Shown in pieces: positions 24,721 through 33,702 of a DNA stretch of 64,000 bases. Each line of letters opens with the position of its first letter. Position 1 is the first letter of the stretch. This DNA comes from Streptomyces monomycini (GTDB lineage: Bacteria; Actinomycetota; Actinomycetes; Streptomycetales; Streptomycetaceae): NCBI RefSeq assembly GCF_022271435.1, contig NZ_JAFIQY010000001.1:310001-374000 (forward strand), given 5' to 3'. Position numbers and translations under genes: made by a program. Below the pieces are notes generated by a model. That model saw only the letters and a list, made by a program, of their open reading frames with translations, had not been told where the DNA came from and did no database searches.

Positions 24721-26109
24721 TCACACGGTGAAGCGGACCGCCTCCAACTGGAGGTTCAGCTCCATGGGGCTGCCGCCGTACCTCCACTTGCCCGGCTCGG
24801 TGCACAGCTTGCCCGTCCAGTCCTGGTCCTTCACACGGGCCTCGTGGCACACCGAGCCGTCGAAGACCTGGAGGGTGAAGCCTTCCAGGGGAGGGTCGGC
24901 GCTCTCGGTGCTGCCGAGGACCATGTCCGTCGCGTCGTCCTCCTTCTGCCACGCGTCCCCCTTGCGCCAGCCCTCGCCCACGTAGGCGGACGCGCCGGTG
25001 ACGCCTTTGGCGCCGGACACCGCGATGTTGAGGGCTTTGACCGGCTTGCCCTGGCCCACCGTCCCGGCCTCGGCCCCGTCGCACACCGGCTCCTGCCAGC
25101 CGTCGTCCTGGACGAAGGCGCGGTAGCAGATGTGCCGGCCGGCGCCGCGGGCGACGAGCTCGCGTACCGCGGTGGCCGCGGTGCGCTCCTCGGGCTTCTT
25201 CTCGGGCTCGCCGCCCCCGCCGTCCTTCGGCTTCTCCTCTCCGCCGCCGGGCTTCTCCGGCTCCTGGCTGGGCTTGTTCTCCGCCTTGGGCGGTGGACTG
25301 CTGATCGGTGCGGACGGGCTGGGCGGCGCGATCTGGCCGGCCTTCTCCAGCTTCTCCCGCGCCACGCTCCGCACCTGCGGCCGGTACGCCAGCCAGATCG
25401 TCACGAACGCGATCGTCAGTGCGAGCAGCAGACCGAAGGTGGTGGCCAGCCATCCCGGCAGGACGCCGCGCTGCACGAAGGTGCCGGCCACCTCGTCCGG
25501 CTCGGTACCGGAACGCCGTACGGCCAGCGCGTACGGCTGCTCCTGCTTGGAGCCGAACCAGGTGATCTGCCGGGGCCGCAGCGTCACCTTCACGAAGGCG
25601 GCCCGGCCCGGCTCGATCTGCACGTTGCCCGGCTGGATCTCGTACGACAGCCGTTCGCCGGCGTCCTTGCCGCTGAGCGAGGCGGTGACCTTGGTGTTGC
25701 CGAGATTGTCCACCGCCAGCCGCGGCCGCCCCCGGAACCGCCCCTGCACCGTCGGCGGCACCAGCTCGGCGCGCACCTCGGTGAAGGGGGTGATGGTGAG
25801 GTTGCCCTCGGGGACGGTGACGGCGTCCGGATGTTCCGTCGGCGTGACCCGTACCGCGTACGGATTCGGGCCGGCCGTCGCGTCCGGCGTGCGCGGCGGC
25901 GCGAACGTCAGGTCCACCGTGCCGGTCGTCCCCGGGTAGAGCCGCAGCGCCTGCGGCTCCACGGTGGTCCAGGGGGCGAGATCACCGACCGGCTCGAAGT
26001 GGTACTCGTCGACGATGTCTCCGGTGTTGCGCACCCGCAGCCGCACCGTGGTGCTGCTGCCGGGGCTGACGGTCGCGGAAGCGGGTTCCAAAGAAGTCCA
26101 AGGGCTCAC
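24721..26109 (-). CDS. Ig-like/TM membrane protein, CisA-like
   Basis: 462 residues: an N-terminal half rich in beta strands with two Ig-like repeats (VSPGSSTTVRLRVRNTGD; LYPGTTGTVDLTFAPPRT), one membrane helix (about 217-241, WLATTFGLLLALTIAFVTIWLA), a Pro/Glu/Lys-rich linker, and a C-terminal domain with four Cys and several Trp. Streptomyces injection-system loci encode a membrane protein, CisA, reported to link the particle to the cytoplasmic membrane; layout and location fit, but the match is by architecture only. It faces the opposite way to all other structural genes. GTG 26109 is the only reasonable start, with a weak ribosome site. Confidence 0.65.
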   Translation of the reverse strand: MSPWTSLEPASATVSPGSSTTVRLRVRNTGDIVDEYHFEPVGDLAPWTTVEPQALRLYPGTTGTVDLTFAPPRTPDATAGPNPYAVRVTPTEHPDAVTVPEGNLTITPFTEVRAELVPPTVQGRFRGRPRLAVDNLGNTKVTASLSGKDAGERLSYEIQPGNVQIEPGRAAFVKVTLRPRQITWFGSKQEQPYALAVRRSGTEPDEVAGTFVQRGVLPGWLATTFGLLLALTIAFVTIWLAYRPQVRSVAREKLEKAGQIAPPSPSAPISSPPPKAENKPSQEPEKPGGGEEKPKDGGGGEPEKKPEERTAATAVRELVARGAGRHICYRAFVQDDGWQEPVCDGAEAGTVGQGKPVKALNIAVSGAKGVTGASAYVGEGWRKGDAWQKEDDATDMVLGSTESADPPLEGFTLQVFDGSVCHEARVKDQDWTGKLCTEPGKWRYGGSPMELNLQLEAVRFTV

Positions 26110-26418
26110 GCCACGACGCTAGGAGAGGCGGCGGACACCGTCACGAGCCCTCCGGGCAGACCCGGCTGCCCGGACGGGCGGTGCCGGGTGCCCTCGGCCG
26201 GCGGTCCGGCGCCCCGCTCTCCGGCGGTGCCGGCGCCGCGCGCCCGGCGGCTCCGGTGTCCCGGGCGGCGGGCCGCCACCGGCCGGCCGGGGAGGCACGC
26301 CCCCACGCCCTTGAGGGCAGCGGCACTGCCCAGGGCCCGGCACCTGAGGACGTTTCGGCGGCGGGGGCCGTACCGGAGGGTGGAGACGTCCCGTCTCGTA
26401 TTCCGAGGAGAGCAGAGC
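26110..26418. other. Divergent promoter region of the structural CIS operon
   Basis: 309 bases between the CisA-like gene and the sheath gene. It must hold the promoter for the sheath and tube genes. I see one short hairpin (GGGCAG at 26315, CTGCCC at 26326) and no clear -35/-10 pair. Confidence 0.4.
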
Positions 26419-28020
26419 ATGCCGTCCTACCTGTCGCCCGGCGTCTACGTCGAGGAGGTGGCCAGCGGTTCGCGTCCCATCGAGGGCGTGGGCACCTCCG
26501 TGGCGGCCTTCGTCGGGCTCGCACCGGCCGGGCCCCTGAACGAGCCGACGCTGGTGACCAACTGGACCCAGTACGTGGCCTCCTTCGGTGACTTCACCGA
26601 CGGGTACTACCTCGCCCACTCCGTCTACGGCTTCTTCAACAACGGCGGTTCCGCCGCGTACGTGGTGCGGATCGGCGGTGCCGCCGAAGGCGCTTCCGGC
26701 GAGGGCGCGTCCTCCGCCGCGGTGACCGGCTCGGCCCCCACGGCGCAGCTGCCCGCCGCCGAGCCACGCCAGCTCGGCACCTTCTCCGTGGCGGCCCTCG
26801 CCCAGGGCACGGCCGGCCCGCTGACCGTGGAGGTCGCCGATCCAGAAGGGGAAGGCCCCGCCGAACGGTTCAAGCTCGTCGTCAGGGACGGTGACAAGCC
26901 GGTCGAGACGTTCGACGTGAGCGCCAAGAAGGGCAACCGGTCCTACGTCGTCACCCAGGTCAAGGAGCGCTCCAAGCTCATCACCGTGACGGAGGCCGTG
27001 CCGGCGGCGCAGCTCGCCCGCCCGGACAACCAGACCGTCACCCTCGCCGCACCGCCGGCCCCGGCCCCGGCCACCGCGCCCGTGCCCGCGCAGCGGGACA
27101 CCACCGCGAACCCCGGCCCGGCCCAGTACCTCGGCGACTCCGCCGACCGCACCGGCTTCGGCGGTCTGGAGGCCGTCGACCAGATCTCCATGGTGGCCGT
27201 GCCCGACCTCATGGCCGCCTACCAGCGGGGCGCCATCGACCTGGAGGCCGTCAAGGCCGTCCAGCTCGGGCTCATCGCCCACTGCGAGCTGATGGGCGAC
27301 CGGGTGGCCGTCATCGACCCGCCGCCCGGCCTGAACGCCCAGCAGATACGGGTGTGGCGCCAGGAGACCGCGGGCTACGACTCCAAGTACGCGGCGCTTT
27401 ACTACCCCTGGATCAAGTCCTTCGACCCGGCGACCGGCCAGGCCCGCATGGTCCCGCCCAGCGGCCACGTCGCCGGCATCTGGGCCCGCAACGACTCCGA
27501 GCGCGGTGTGCACAAGGCTCCCGCCAACGAGGTCGTACGCGGTGCCGTCGACCTGGAACTCCAGATCACCCGCGGTGAACAGGACCTGCTCAACCCCGTC
27601 GGCGTCAACTGCATCCGGGCCTTCCCCGGCCGCGGCGTGCGCGTGTGGGGAGCCCGCACCCTCTCGTCCGACCCCGAGTGGCGCTACCTGAACATCCGCC
27701 GGTACTTCAACTACCTGGAGGAGTCGATCCTCATCGGCACCCAGTGGGTGGTGTTCGAGCCGAACGACCACGCGCTGTGGGCCCGTATCCGGCGCAACAT
27801 CTCGGCGTTCCTGGTCACCGAGTGGCGCAGCGGCGCACTCTTCGGCCAGCGGCCCCAGGAGGCGTACTACGTCAAGTGCGACGAGGAGACCAACCCGCCG
27901 GAGTCGGTCGACCTGGGCCGGGTCGTGTGCGAGATCGGTGTCGCGCCCGTCAAGCCCGCCGAGTTCGTGATCTTCCGGCTGTCGCAGTTCTCCAGCGGCA
28001 GCGGTGAGCTGGAGGAGTAA
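26419..28020 (+). CDS. cis2: Contractile sheath protein (Cis2-like)
   Basis: 533-residue tail-sheath protein. The N-terminus YLSPGVYVEEVASGSRPIEG, followed by VAAFVGLAP and FFNNGGSAAYVVRIGG, and the C-terminal half VRVWGARTLSSDPEWRYLN, RYFNYLEESI and WVVFEPND are the standard sheath conserved blocks. An insertion of roughly residues 90-235, rich in Ala/Pro/Glu, would project on the outer surface. Sheath contraction drives the inner tube. ATG 26419 follows GAGGAG. The tube gene begins 65 bases downstream. Confidence 0.95.
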   Translation: MPSYLSPGVYVEEVASGSRPIEGVGTSVAAFVGLAPAGPLNEPTLVTNWTQYVASFGDFTDGYYLAHSVYGFFNNGGSAAYVVRIGGAAEGASGEGASSAAVTGSAPTAQLPAAEPRQLGTFSVAALAQGTAGPLTVEVADPEGEGPAERFKLVVRDGDKPVETFDVSAKKGNRSYVVTQVKERSKLITVTEAVPAAQLARPDNQTVTLAAPPAPAPATAPVPAQRDTTANPGPAQYLGDSADRTGFGGLEAVDQISMVAVPDLMAAYQRGAIDLEAVKAVQLGLIAHCELMGDRVAVIDPPPGLNAQQIRVWRQETAGYDSKYAALYYPWIKSFDPATGQARMVPPSGHVAGIWARNDSERGVHKAPANEVVRGAVDLELQITRGEQDLLNPVGVNCIRAFPGRGVRVWGARTLSSDPEWRYLNIRRYFNYLEESILIGTQWVVFEPNDHALWARIRRNISAFLVTEWRSGALFGQRPQEAYYVKCDEETNPPESVDLGRVVCEIGVAPVKPAEFVIFRLSQFSSGSGELEE

Positions 28021-28085
28021 GCCGCCCGCCTCCGTACCAGCCACTCACAGCCCACCGCCACCGAGCCCGGAAGGACGGCGAACCC

Positions 28086-28529
28086 ATGGCACTCATGCAG
28101 GGTGACTCCCTCACCTCACACAATTTCGGCCTGCAGATCGACGGGGTGATGGTCGAGTACCTCTCGGAGGTCAGCGGCCTCACCATCGAACAGGACGTCA
28201 TCGTCAGCCCGCAGAACACCGCGCAGGGCAAGGTCGACATCAACATTCTGCCCGGCGTGCAGAAGAACGGGCAGTGCACCGTCGTACGCGGCATGACCCA
28301 GTCGTCCTCGTTCACGCAGTGGATCAACGACTCGATCAACGGGCGGATGAGCACGGCCCGCAAGAACGCCTCCATCATCATGATGGATTACGAGGACAAC
28401 CCGGTGAAGCGCTACAACCTGCGCAACGCCTGGTGCAGCAAGATCGACGCGAGCACGCTGAAGGCCGGCGAGGCCGCCGTGCTCTCCGAGACCGTGACCA
28501 TCGTCTTCGAAGAGCTGGTCATCGAATGA
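28086..28529 (+). CDS. cis1: Inner tube protein (gp19-like, Cis1)
   Basis: 147 residues, the normal length for T4 gp19-type tube proteins. Family landmarks are SHNFGLQIDGVMVEYLSEVS, then GLTIEQDVI, TVVRGMT and QWINDSINGR, ending in SETVTIVFEELV. It stacks as hexamers inside the sheath. ATG 28086 follows AAGGACGGCG. The stop overlaps the next ATG (ATGATG). Confidence 0.93.
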   Translation: MALMQGDSLTSHNFGLQIDGVMVEYLSEVSGLTIEQDVIVSPQNTAQGKVDINILPGVQKNGQCTVVRGMTQSSSFTQWINDSINGRMSTARKNASIIMMDYEDNPVKRYNLRNAWCSKIDASTLKAGEAAVLSETVTIVFEELVIE

Positions 28530-29038
28530 TGCGGCGCACGGCTGCCGGTGCGCCGGGCGCGGGCACGGCCGCGCCGGCGCCACCGGTCCCCCGGGCCGCG
28601 GCGGCGGGAACGGAAGCCCCCGCTCCGCCCCCCGCCGCCACGGCTCCGGCCGACGCGGCGCCGCGCAGCCTGCGCACCGAGTTCCCCTTCCAACTGCCGC
28701 GCGGCTACGTCGACGAGGCGGGCACCGTGCACCGGGACGGCGTGATGCGCCTGTCCACGGCACGGGACGAACTGGTCCCGCTGCGCGACGTCCGGGTCCA
28801 GGAGAACCCCGCGTACCTGTCGGTGGTCCTGCTCGGCCGGGTCGTCACCCGGCTGGGCACGCTGCCGATGGTGCACGACGGGATCGTGGAGAACATGTTC
28901 GCCTCCGACCTCGCGTTCCTCCAGGACTTCTACCGCCAGATCAACGCCGAGGGCCACACCCGCGCCGCGGTGGACTGCCCGCACTGCTCCGAACCGTTCG
29001 AGGTGGAACTCGGCGGGAGCCGCCTGGGGGAATCGTGA
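28526..29038 (+). CDS. CIS/phage tail assembly-associated protein
   Basis: 170 residues. The first 45 are Ala/Pro-rich and disordered; the folded part starts at RTEFPFQLPRGYVDEAGTVH and ends with a single CPHCSEPFEVEL motif. Proteins with this core lie between tube and spike genes in phage-tail-like clusters and are thought to be tail-assembly factors. The CxxC near the end might bind metal only if dimeric. It overlaps both the tube gene and the 52-residue gene by 4 bases. Confidence 0.7.
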   Translation: MMRRTAAGAPGAGTAAPAPPVPRAAAAGTEAPAPPPAATAPADAAPRSLRTEFPFQLPRGYVDEAGTVHRDGVMRLSTARDELVPLRDVRVQENPAYLSVVLLGRVVTRLGTLPMVHDGIVENMFASDLAFLQDFYRQINAEGHTRAAVDCPHCSEPFEVELGGSRLGES

Positions 29039-29193
29039 CGTACGCGACCGACCGGCTGCACGAGGAGATCGCGTACGTCGCCTTCCACTTCCACTGGGAC
29101 CTGGAGACGATCCTGGACCTCGAACACCACGACCGCCGCGGCTTCACGGACCGGATCGCGTCCTTCGTGACGCGCGCCGGTGCGGAGGACTGA
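29035..29193 (+). CDS. 52-residue CIS small protein (DUF6760-like)
   Basis: Short gene beginning with GTG in a GTGA overlap with the previous stop. The product starts VTYATDRLHEEIAYVAFHFH and continues WDLETILDLEHHDRRGF, helical and rich in His, Asp and Glu. Similar 50-60 residue proteins occur at this place in Streptomyces injection-system loci (DUF6760, from memory). The tight overlap and clean Streptomyces codon use support it as real. The next gene starts 3 bases after its stop. In T4-like tails a small chaperone of this position assists tape-measure assembly; that parallel is inference. Confidence 0.7.
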   Translation: MTYATDRLHEEIAYVAFHFHWDLETILDLEHHDRRGFTDRIASFVTRAGAED

Positions 29194-29196
29194 ACC

Positions 29197-32100
29197 ATGG
29201 GATTCCTGGAGCGGCTACGGAGCCGGGGCGGTCGTGAGCACGGTGGGGACGGCGGGGGTACGGAGGCGCGGCACGCTCCCGAGGACACGGGCCGTCGGGC
29301 TGGCGACGGTACGCCGTCCGTGACCGCCTGGCGGACGCTGCCGGCCATCCAGCGGTCCGTGACCGACGGCCGGGCCGAGGTCGCGGACGCCGGGTTCGGC
29401 AAGCGGCTGCCGACCTGGCAGAACCCGTCGTTCACGGATGCGGCGAGCACGCGCATCGGCGTTCTCGACACCGCTCCCTCCGGGCTGCTTCCGGGGGCGG
29501 TCACCGTCACGGCCCGGCCGGTGACAGGGCTGGAACGGCCGTCGAGGACGCTGCCGTGGGCGCCGGGGTCGCCGTCGCCGGCGGAGCCTGCTGGGCGGCG
29601 GGGGCCTGTGGTTCCGTTGCGGACTTTGGGGACGGTGGGGGTGGGGAGTGGCGTTAGGTCTGGAGCAAGCGCTGGGACCAGGGGTGGGGCTGGGGTTGGA
29701 GTGGGGTCGGCTTCCGGAGGCCGGGAGGTTCGGGCTGGAAAGGTCGTCAAGCCTGTCGGGTCTGTGGAGGCTGCTGGCTCTGTTGGTGTTGCTGGGACTG
29801 AGAAGCCTGCCGGGCCGGTCGTTTCGGGCCCGCGGACTCCGGCGGTTCGGCCTTCCGGCGGCGTTCGCCGGTCCCTGCCTGCTGCCACGGCCGCCACTGG
29901 TGCCCGGGCGAATCCGGGTACGGGGGCTGCCGCCACCCCGGTTGCCCGGGCGGCAGCGGTGACGCGGGGGCGGCCGGCAGTTGCCCCGGCCGCCCGGCCG
30001 GCGCTCCCTGCCGAATCACCGGCACTCATGGACGCACCCGCCGTGTCCTCTACTCCGTCCGCCGTGTCTTCGGCTCCGGTTGCTTCTTCCGCGCCTCAGG
30101 AGACACCAACGGCACCAGTGCCTGTCCCGCTCAAGGCTCGCGGTGTCCGTGTGACGCCCGCTCCGCCCGCTCCGTCCCGGCTGCCCCTGACCAAGGCGCC
30201 GACCGGGCCAGGCGTCGTGCGACGGCGGATTCTGCCGGTGGCTCGGCAGGACTTGAGGGCTTCGGCGAGTACTGCGGTGGCTGCGCCGACGCCGGAGGCG
30301 AAGACGAGCGTCGCGGAGGCCGCGCGCGAGCCGGTCGGCACCCGTAGGGAGTCCGGGACGGCCGCACCGGCCGGAGACGGCGGAGGAGGAACCGGAGCGG
30401 CCGCCCCGCGCGAAACCCCCAGCCGCCCCGCGCCGTCACCGAAGAGCAGCACAGCCGGCGCCCCGGCCTCGGCCGGTGAAATCACGGCAACTCGCCGGCG
30501 TACAGCGCCTGGGCGGGTCGAAACCGGCGCCGCGGTACAGCGGGCAGCGGCCCCCCGCGACCGTGCCCCGGTAGCGCCTCCCACCGGTACGGTGCTGTCG
30601 CCATCGCCCTCCCCATCACCGCTGCCGTCGCCGCTGCCATCGCCATCGCCATCCCCATCCCCATCGCCGTCGCCGTCGCCGTCGCCCAGCGATGACGGCC
30701 CACCGGCCGGTCCGCCAACAGGACCGATACAGGACCCACCTATCGCTCCGGCACCCGCCCCGCGCGGCACCGACACCGACACCTCGGCGGCCCCCGCCCG
30801 CGCACTCCCGGAGGTACAAGGCGCCGCTCCCCGGCCTGTCACGCCCTCGGAACAGACATCGCCCGCTCGCCCGGTTGCGGTCGGCGGCGCGGCCAAGGAC
30901 ACCACCTCGGCCTCGGCCCCCGTACCGGCCCCGGGCTCGGCTTCGGCTTCGGCTTCGGCTTCGGCTTCGGCTTCGGCTTCGAGTCAGCTGAACGCAATGC
31001 CCCCTGTGCAGCGATCACTTCAAGGGACGCGGCCGCTCCCGGTCGCCGACGACCACGCCGTACCCACCGCGCCTTCGGCGACCAGCTCTGACGCACCGCG
31101 TCCGGCCCCAGACCTTCCCCCTGCTCCTCCTGCTCCTCCTGCTCCTCCGTCCTCGGCGCCTTCCCCCGCCGTGGGCTCAGCTCCGTCCGCCACGTCCCGT
31201 ACCGTGCCGGACCCGCTCCCTGACCGGGCCCCCGGCCCACCCGTGCCCCACCGGCCGGTTCAGCGCAGCGTCACCCGTAAGGTCGCCGCAACCGGCCTCG
31301 GCGCCCCGGTCTCGGCGACGCCGATGCCCGCGCCGCCGACCGCCGTTCCCCCCACCACGGCCGGCGCGTCGCGTACGCCCGAAATCTCTGTGCAGCCCGC
31401 CGTTACGCCCCGCCACCAGACGAACCCCACTCCTGCAACCCTCACCCCACCGCTGGCCCCCACCTCACGCTCCCCCCAGGCAACGCCCGTGAGCCAGAGC
31501 GCTCCGCCAGTGACCGCGCGGCGCCGTTCACCACTGGGTGCCCCGGTCATCAACGCGCCAGCGGACGCCATCCCCTTGGCCACACCCTCACCCCCCACGG
31601 GCGCTCCCCCTCCCGCCCTCCCCCCGCCCCAAGCAGCAGCCGCACCCGCTCCTTCCCCGCTCCCCGCGCCCCCGGCCGGGAGGCTTCCGGCCGCCCCACG
31701 GTCTCCAGCGCGTTCCGCTCCTGCCTCCTCCCCCGTCAACGTCCAGCGCCGCGCCACGCCTCCGAAGAGCGCACCACTGCACCACCCCACCCCGCAGCGC
31801 CCCACACCACACCGCCCCACCACCGCTCCTCGCCCCCTCCCCGTGACCTCCCTCGCACCACCTCCGGCGCCTCCCCTGGCGCCACCCCCGACAGCACCCC
31901 GGACATCGCCTCCGGTGTCGCCTCCGGCCTCGCCCCCAGTAGCACCCCGACCCCCACTGCCCCGCGCCTCCAGGACCAACAACACCCCGCCCACCCAGCC
32001 CCTGCCTCCACTCCCCCTGGCCGTCCAGCGTGCCCCCAAATCGGCCACCGGCACGTCCGCCGCCGGGGCCACACCGCCCCGGCCCCGGACACACCACCGC

Positions 32101-32454
32101 CCCACAACTGTGGGGCGCGCCGAGCCCCCACCCTCGTACACCCCGTCCCCGTACGTGCCCCCCTCGGCCACCTCCGCCGCCGATGCCCTCCCCCCGTACG
32201 ACCCACTTCCACAGCGCCAGCTTCCAGGACAGCCCCTTCCGAGGCAGCACCCTCCAAGGCAGCGACCAGCAGAAAGCACACCCCGACCCGACGCCGCGGA
32301 CCCCTCCGCCACCGCATTCGACCCACGCGCCCTGACCGACTTCCAGCTCGACGAACTGGTGCACCGGATCATCGGCCGCGTCACCCGGCTGATCCGCACC
32401 GAACTGCGGATGGACCGCGAGCGGATCGGCAGACTCCGCGACCCCCGCCAGTGA
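29197..32454 (+). CDS. 1085-residue disordered Pro/Ala/Ser-rich CIS protein with repeated VQR motifs
   Basis: Almost entirely low complexity. An N-terminal segment (about 41-100, with TAWRTLPAIQRSVTDGRAEV) and a C-terminal helix (last 45 residues, from LTDFQLDELVHRIIGRVTRL) look conserved; the middle is Pro/Ala/Thr/Ser. A short motif recurs: IQR at 51, VQR at 447, 604, 688, 849 and 943, and VQP at 732. SP-dipeptide and Ala-Ser runs come from period-6 DNA repeats. It sits between tube genes where a tape-measure or cargo gene might be. VQR motifs are also familiar, from memory, in eCIS-linked DUF4157 proteins. It could set tube length, tether cargo or be cargo. ATG 29197 starts 3 bases after the previous stop. 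Confidence 0.7.
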   Translation: MGFLERLRSRGGREHGGDGGGTEARHAPEDTGRRAGDGTPSVTAWRTLPAIQRSVTDGRAEVADAGFGKRLPTWQNPSFTDAASTRIGVLDTAPSGLLPGAVTVTARPVTGLERPSRTLPWAPGSPSPAEPAGRRGPVVPLRTLGTVGVGSGVRSGASAGTRGGAGVGVGSASGGREVRAGKVVKPVGSVEAAGSVGVAGTEKPAGPVVSGPRTPAVRPSGGVRRSLPAATAATGARANPGTGAAATPVARAAAVTRGRPAVAPAARPALPAESPALMDAPAVSSTPSAVSSAPVASSAPQETPTAPVPVPLKARGVRVTPAPPAPSRLPLTKAPTGPGVVRRRILPVARQDLRASASTAVAAPTPEAKTSVAEAAREPVGTRRESGTAAPAGDGGGGTGAAAPRETPSRPAPSPKSSTAGAPASAGEITATRRRTAPGRVETGAAVQRAAAPRDRAPVAPPTGTVLSPSPSPSPLPSPLPSPSPSPSPSPSPSPSPSDDGPPAGPPTGPIQDPPIAPAPAPRGTDTDTSAAPARALPEVQGAAPRPVTPSEQTSPARPVAVGGAAKDTTSASAPVPAPGSASASASASASASASSQLNAMPPVQRSLQGTRPLPVADDHAVPTAPSATSSDAPRPAPDLPPAPPAPPAPPSSAPSPAVGSAPSATSRTVPDPLPDRAPGPPVPHRPVQRSVTRKVAATGLGAPVSATPMPAPPTAVPPTTAGASRTPEISVQPAVTPRHQTNPTPATLTPPLAPTSRSPQATPVSQSAPPVTARRRSPLGAPVINAPADAIPLATPSPPTGAPPPALPPPQAAAAPAPSPLPAPPAGRLPAAPRSPARSAPASSPVNVQRRATPPKSAPLHHPTPQRPTPHRPTTAPRPLPVTSLAPPPAPPLAPPPTAPRTSPPVSPPASPPVAPRPPLPRASRTNNTPPTQPLPPLPLAVQRAPKSATGTSAAGATPPRPRTHHRPTTVGRAEPPPSYTPSPYVPPSATSAADALPPYDPLPQRQLPGQPLPRQHPPRQRPAESTPRPDAADPSATAFDPRALTDFQLDELVHRIIGRVTRLIRTELRMDRERIGRLRDPRQ
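30601..30687. repeat. Period-6 simple repeat inside the disordered CIS gene
   Basis: About 14 units of a CCNTCN-type hexanucleotide encode alternating Ser-Pro (with a few Leu-Pro). The wobble variation between units suggests an old rather than freshly expanded repeat. Length changes would stay in frame. Confidence 0.8.
30939..30980. repeat. Seven perfect GGCTTC units inside the disordered CIS gene
   Basis: Seven identical hexamers encode an alternating Ala-Ser run near residue 581-595. Perfect identity, including wobble bases, suggests recent slippage expansion. Confidence 0.9.
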
Positions 32455-32519
32455 CCGGCGGGCGACCTGCCTCCCGCCCCGTCCCGTACCTCTGACCGCT
32501 CTGACAGAAAGGCCCCTCG

Positions 32520-32942
32520 ATGTCCCGCCAGGACCCAGGCTCGTCCCTCTGGTTCACCCTCACCATCGACGGCGAGAGCCTCGGTTACTTCAACGGGTGC
32601 GACGGGCTGTCGTCGCAGGTGGAGACGGAGCAGCGGCAGGAGGGCGGCAACAACGGCTTCGTCTGGCGGCTGCCGACCCGGGTCACCTTCTCCACCATCC
32701 GGCTGACCCGTCCGCTCACCCCGGACACCACCAAGGTCGCCAAGTGGATCTCCTCCGTCCAGACCGGCATCGAGCGGCCCACCGCCCAGATCACGGCGCT
32801 CCGCGCGGACGGTTCGGAGGTCGCGCGGTGGGGCCTGATCGACGTGCTGCCCGTCAGCTGGCAGGGCCCGGCCCTGGACCCGGCCAGTCCAGCCGTCGCC
32901 ACCGAGGTCCTGGAGATCGCCCACCACGGGTTCACCGACTGA
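32520..32942 (+). CDS. Second tube-like protein (gp19 family)
   Basis: 140 residues. WFTLTIDGESLGYFNGCDGL, then WRLPTRVTFSTIRLTRPLTP, TKVAKWISS and EVLEIAHHGF match the gp19 tube family, as in Afp5/Pvc5-type tube-initiator proteins that connect the tube to the baseplate hub. ATG 32520 follows AAAGG. It precedes the LysM hub gene by 37 bases, consistent with that position in the particle. Confidence 0.88.
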   Translation: MSRQDPGSSLWFTLTIDGESLGYFNGCDGLSSQVETEQRQEGGNNGFVWRLPTRVTFSTIRLTRPLTPDTTKVAKWISSVQTGIERPTAQITALRADGSEVARWGLIDVLPVSWQGPALDPASPAVATEVLEIAHHGFTD

Positions 32943-32979
32943 AGACCGCCGACCGACCGAGGAACGAAGAGACCACCCC

Positions 32980-33702
32980 ATGCCCAAGAGCAGCAACGGC
33001 GCCGGCAAGAGCCTGGTCCGGGCCACCCTCGCCATCCACGAGCCGCCGCTCGGCACCGGCACCAGCCCGGGCGCGCTGATCAAGACGTTCGGCTTCGACT
33101 TCAACCCGGCGCAGCTGTCCCTCAGCCGTGCCGCCCAGTGGAAGGTGACGCCGGCCATCGCCGTACGCAAGGGCGCGCGGCCGGAGTTCATGGGGTCGCA
33201 GCCGCGGGCGATGTCCCTGGAGGTCTTCCTCGACTCCTCCGACCGGCCGACCAGCAACACGGTGCTGAACAAGGTGGCGGCGCTGCTGAGCTGCTGCGTG
33301 GTGACCGCCAAGAGCTCGGCGGCCAAGAAACCCTCCCCGCCCTGGGTGGTGTTCCAGTGGGGGTCCTTCTCCACGGCCCGGTTCACCGCGTACGTCAGCT
33401 CCGTCGAAGCCTCGTACACGCTGTTCGGGACCACCGGCGTCCCCATCCGCGCCACCTGCCGGATGCAGCTGCACGAGATTCCGCGCAAGACCCGGCGGCA
33501 GAACCCGACGTCGGGCGCGCTCACCGCGCAGCGAGTGCACCGGGTCGTCGCCGGTGACTCGCTCCAGTCCCTCGCCTGGCGGGAGTACGGGGACGCGGCC
33601 TCGTGGCGGGCGATCGCCGAGGCCAACGGCATCGACGACCCGTCCCGGCTGCCCACGGGCACCGAACTCGTCCTGCCCGCCGCCGAGGAGGTGCGGCACT
33701 GA
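32980..33702 (+). CDS. cis7: LysM-domain baseplate hub protein (Cis7-like)
   Basis: 240 residues. An N-terminal hub domain (KTFGFDFNPAQLSLSRAAQW, then MSLEVFLDSSDRPTSN) is followed by a C-terminal LysM (about 188-235: HRVVAGDSLQSLAWREYGD through GTELVLPA). This is the gp53/Afp7 arrangement that bridges tube, spike and baseplate; the LysM is believed to be structural here rather than for peptidoglycan binding. Its stop shares a base with the next ATG (TGATG), so the spike gene is translationally coupled. Confidence 0.9.
   Translation: MPKSSNGAGKSLVRATLAIHEPPLGTGTSPGALIKTFGFDFNPAQLSLSRAAQWKVTPAIAVRKGARPEFMGSQPRAMSLEVFLDSSDRPTSNTVLNKVAALLSCCVVTAKSSAAKKPSPPWVVFQWGSFSTARFTAYVSSVEASYTLFGTTGVPIRATCRMQLHEIPRKTRRQNPTSGALTAQRVHRVVAGDSLQSLAWREYGDAASWRAIAEANGIDDPSRLPTGTELVLPAAEEVRH

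Noticed and set aside
30601..30980. Repeats that might suggest a CRISPR array
   Set aside because: Units are 6 bases, contiguous, and in frame inside a coding sequence; there are no spacers.
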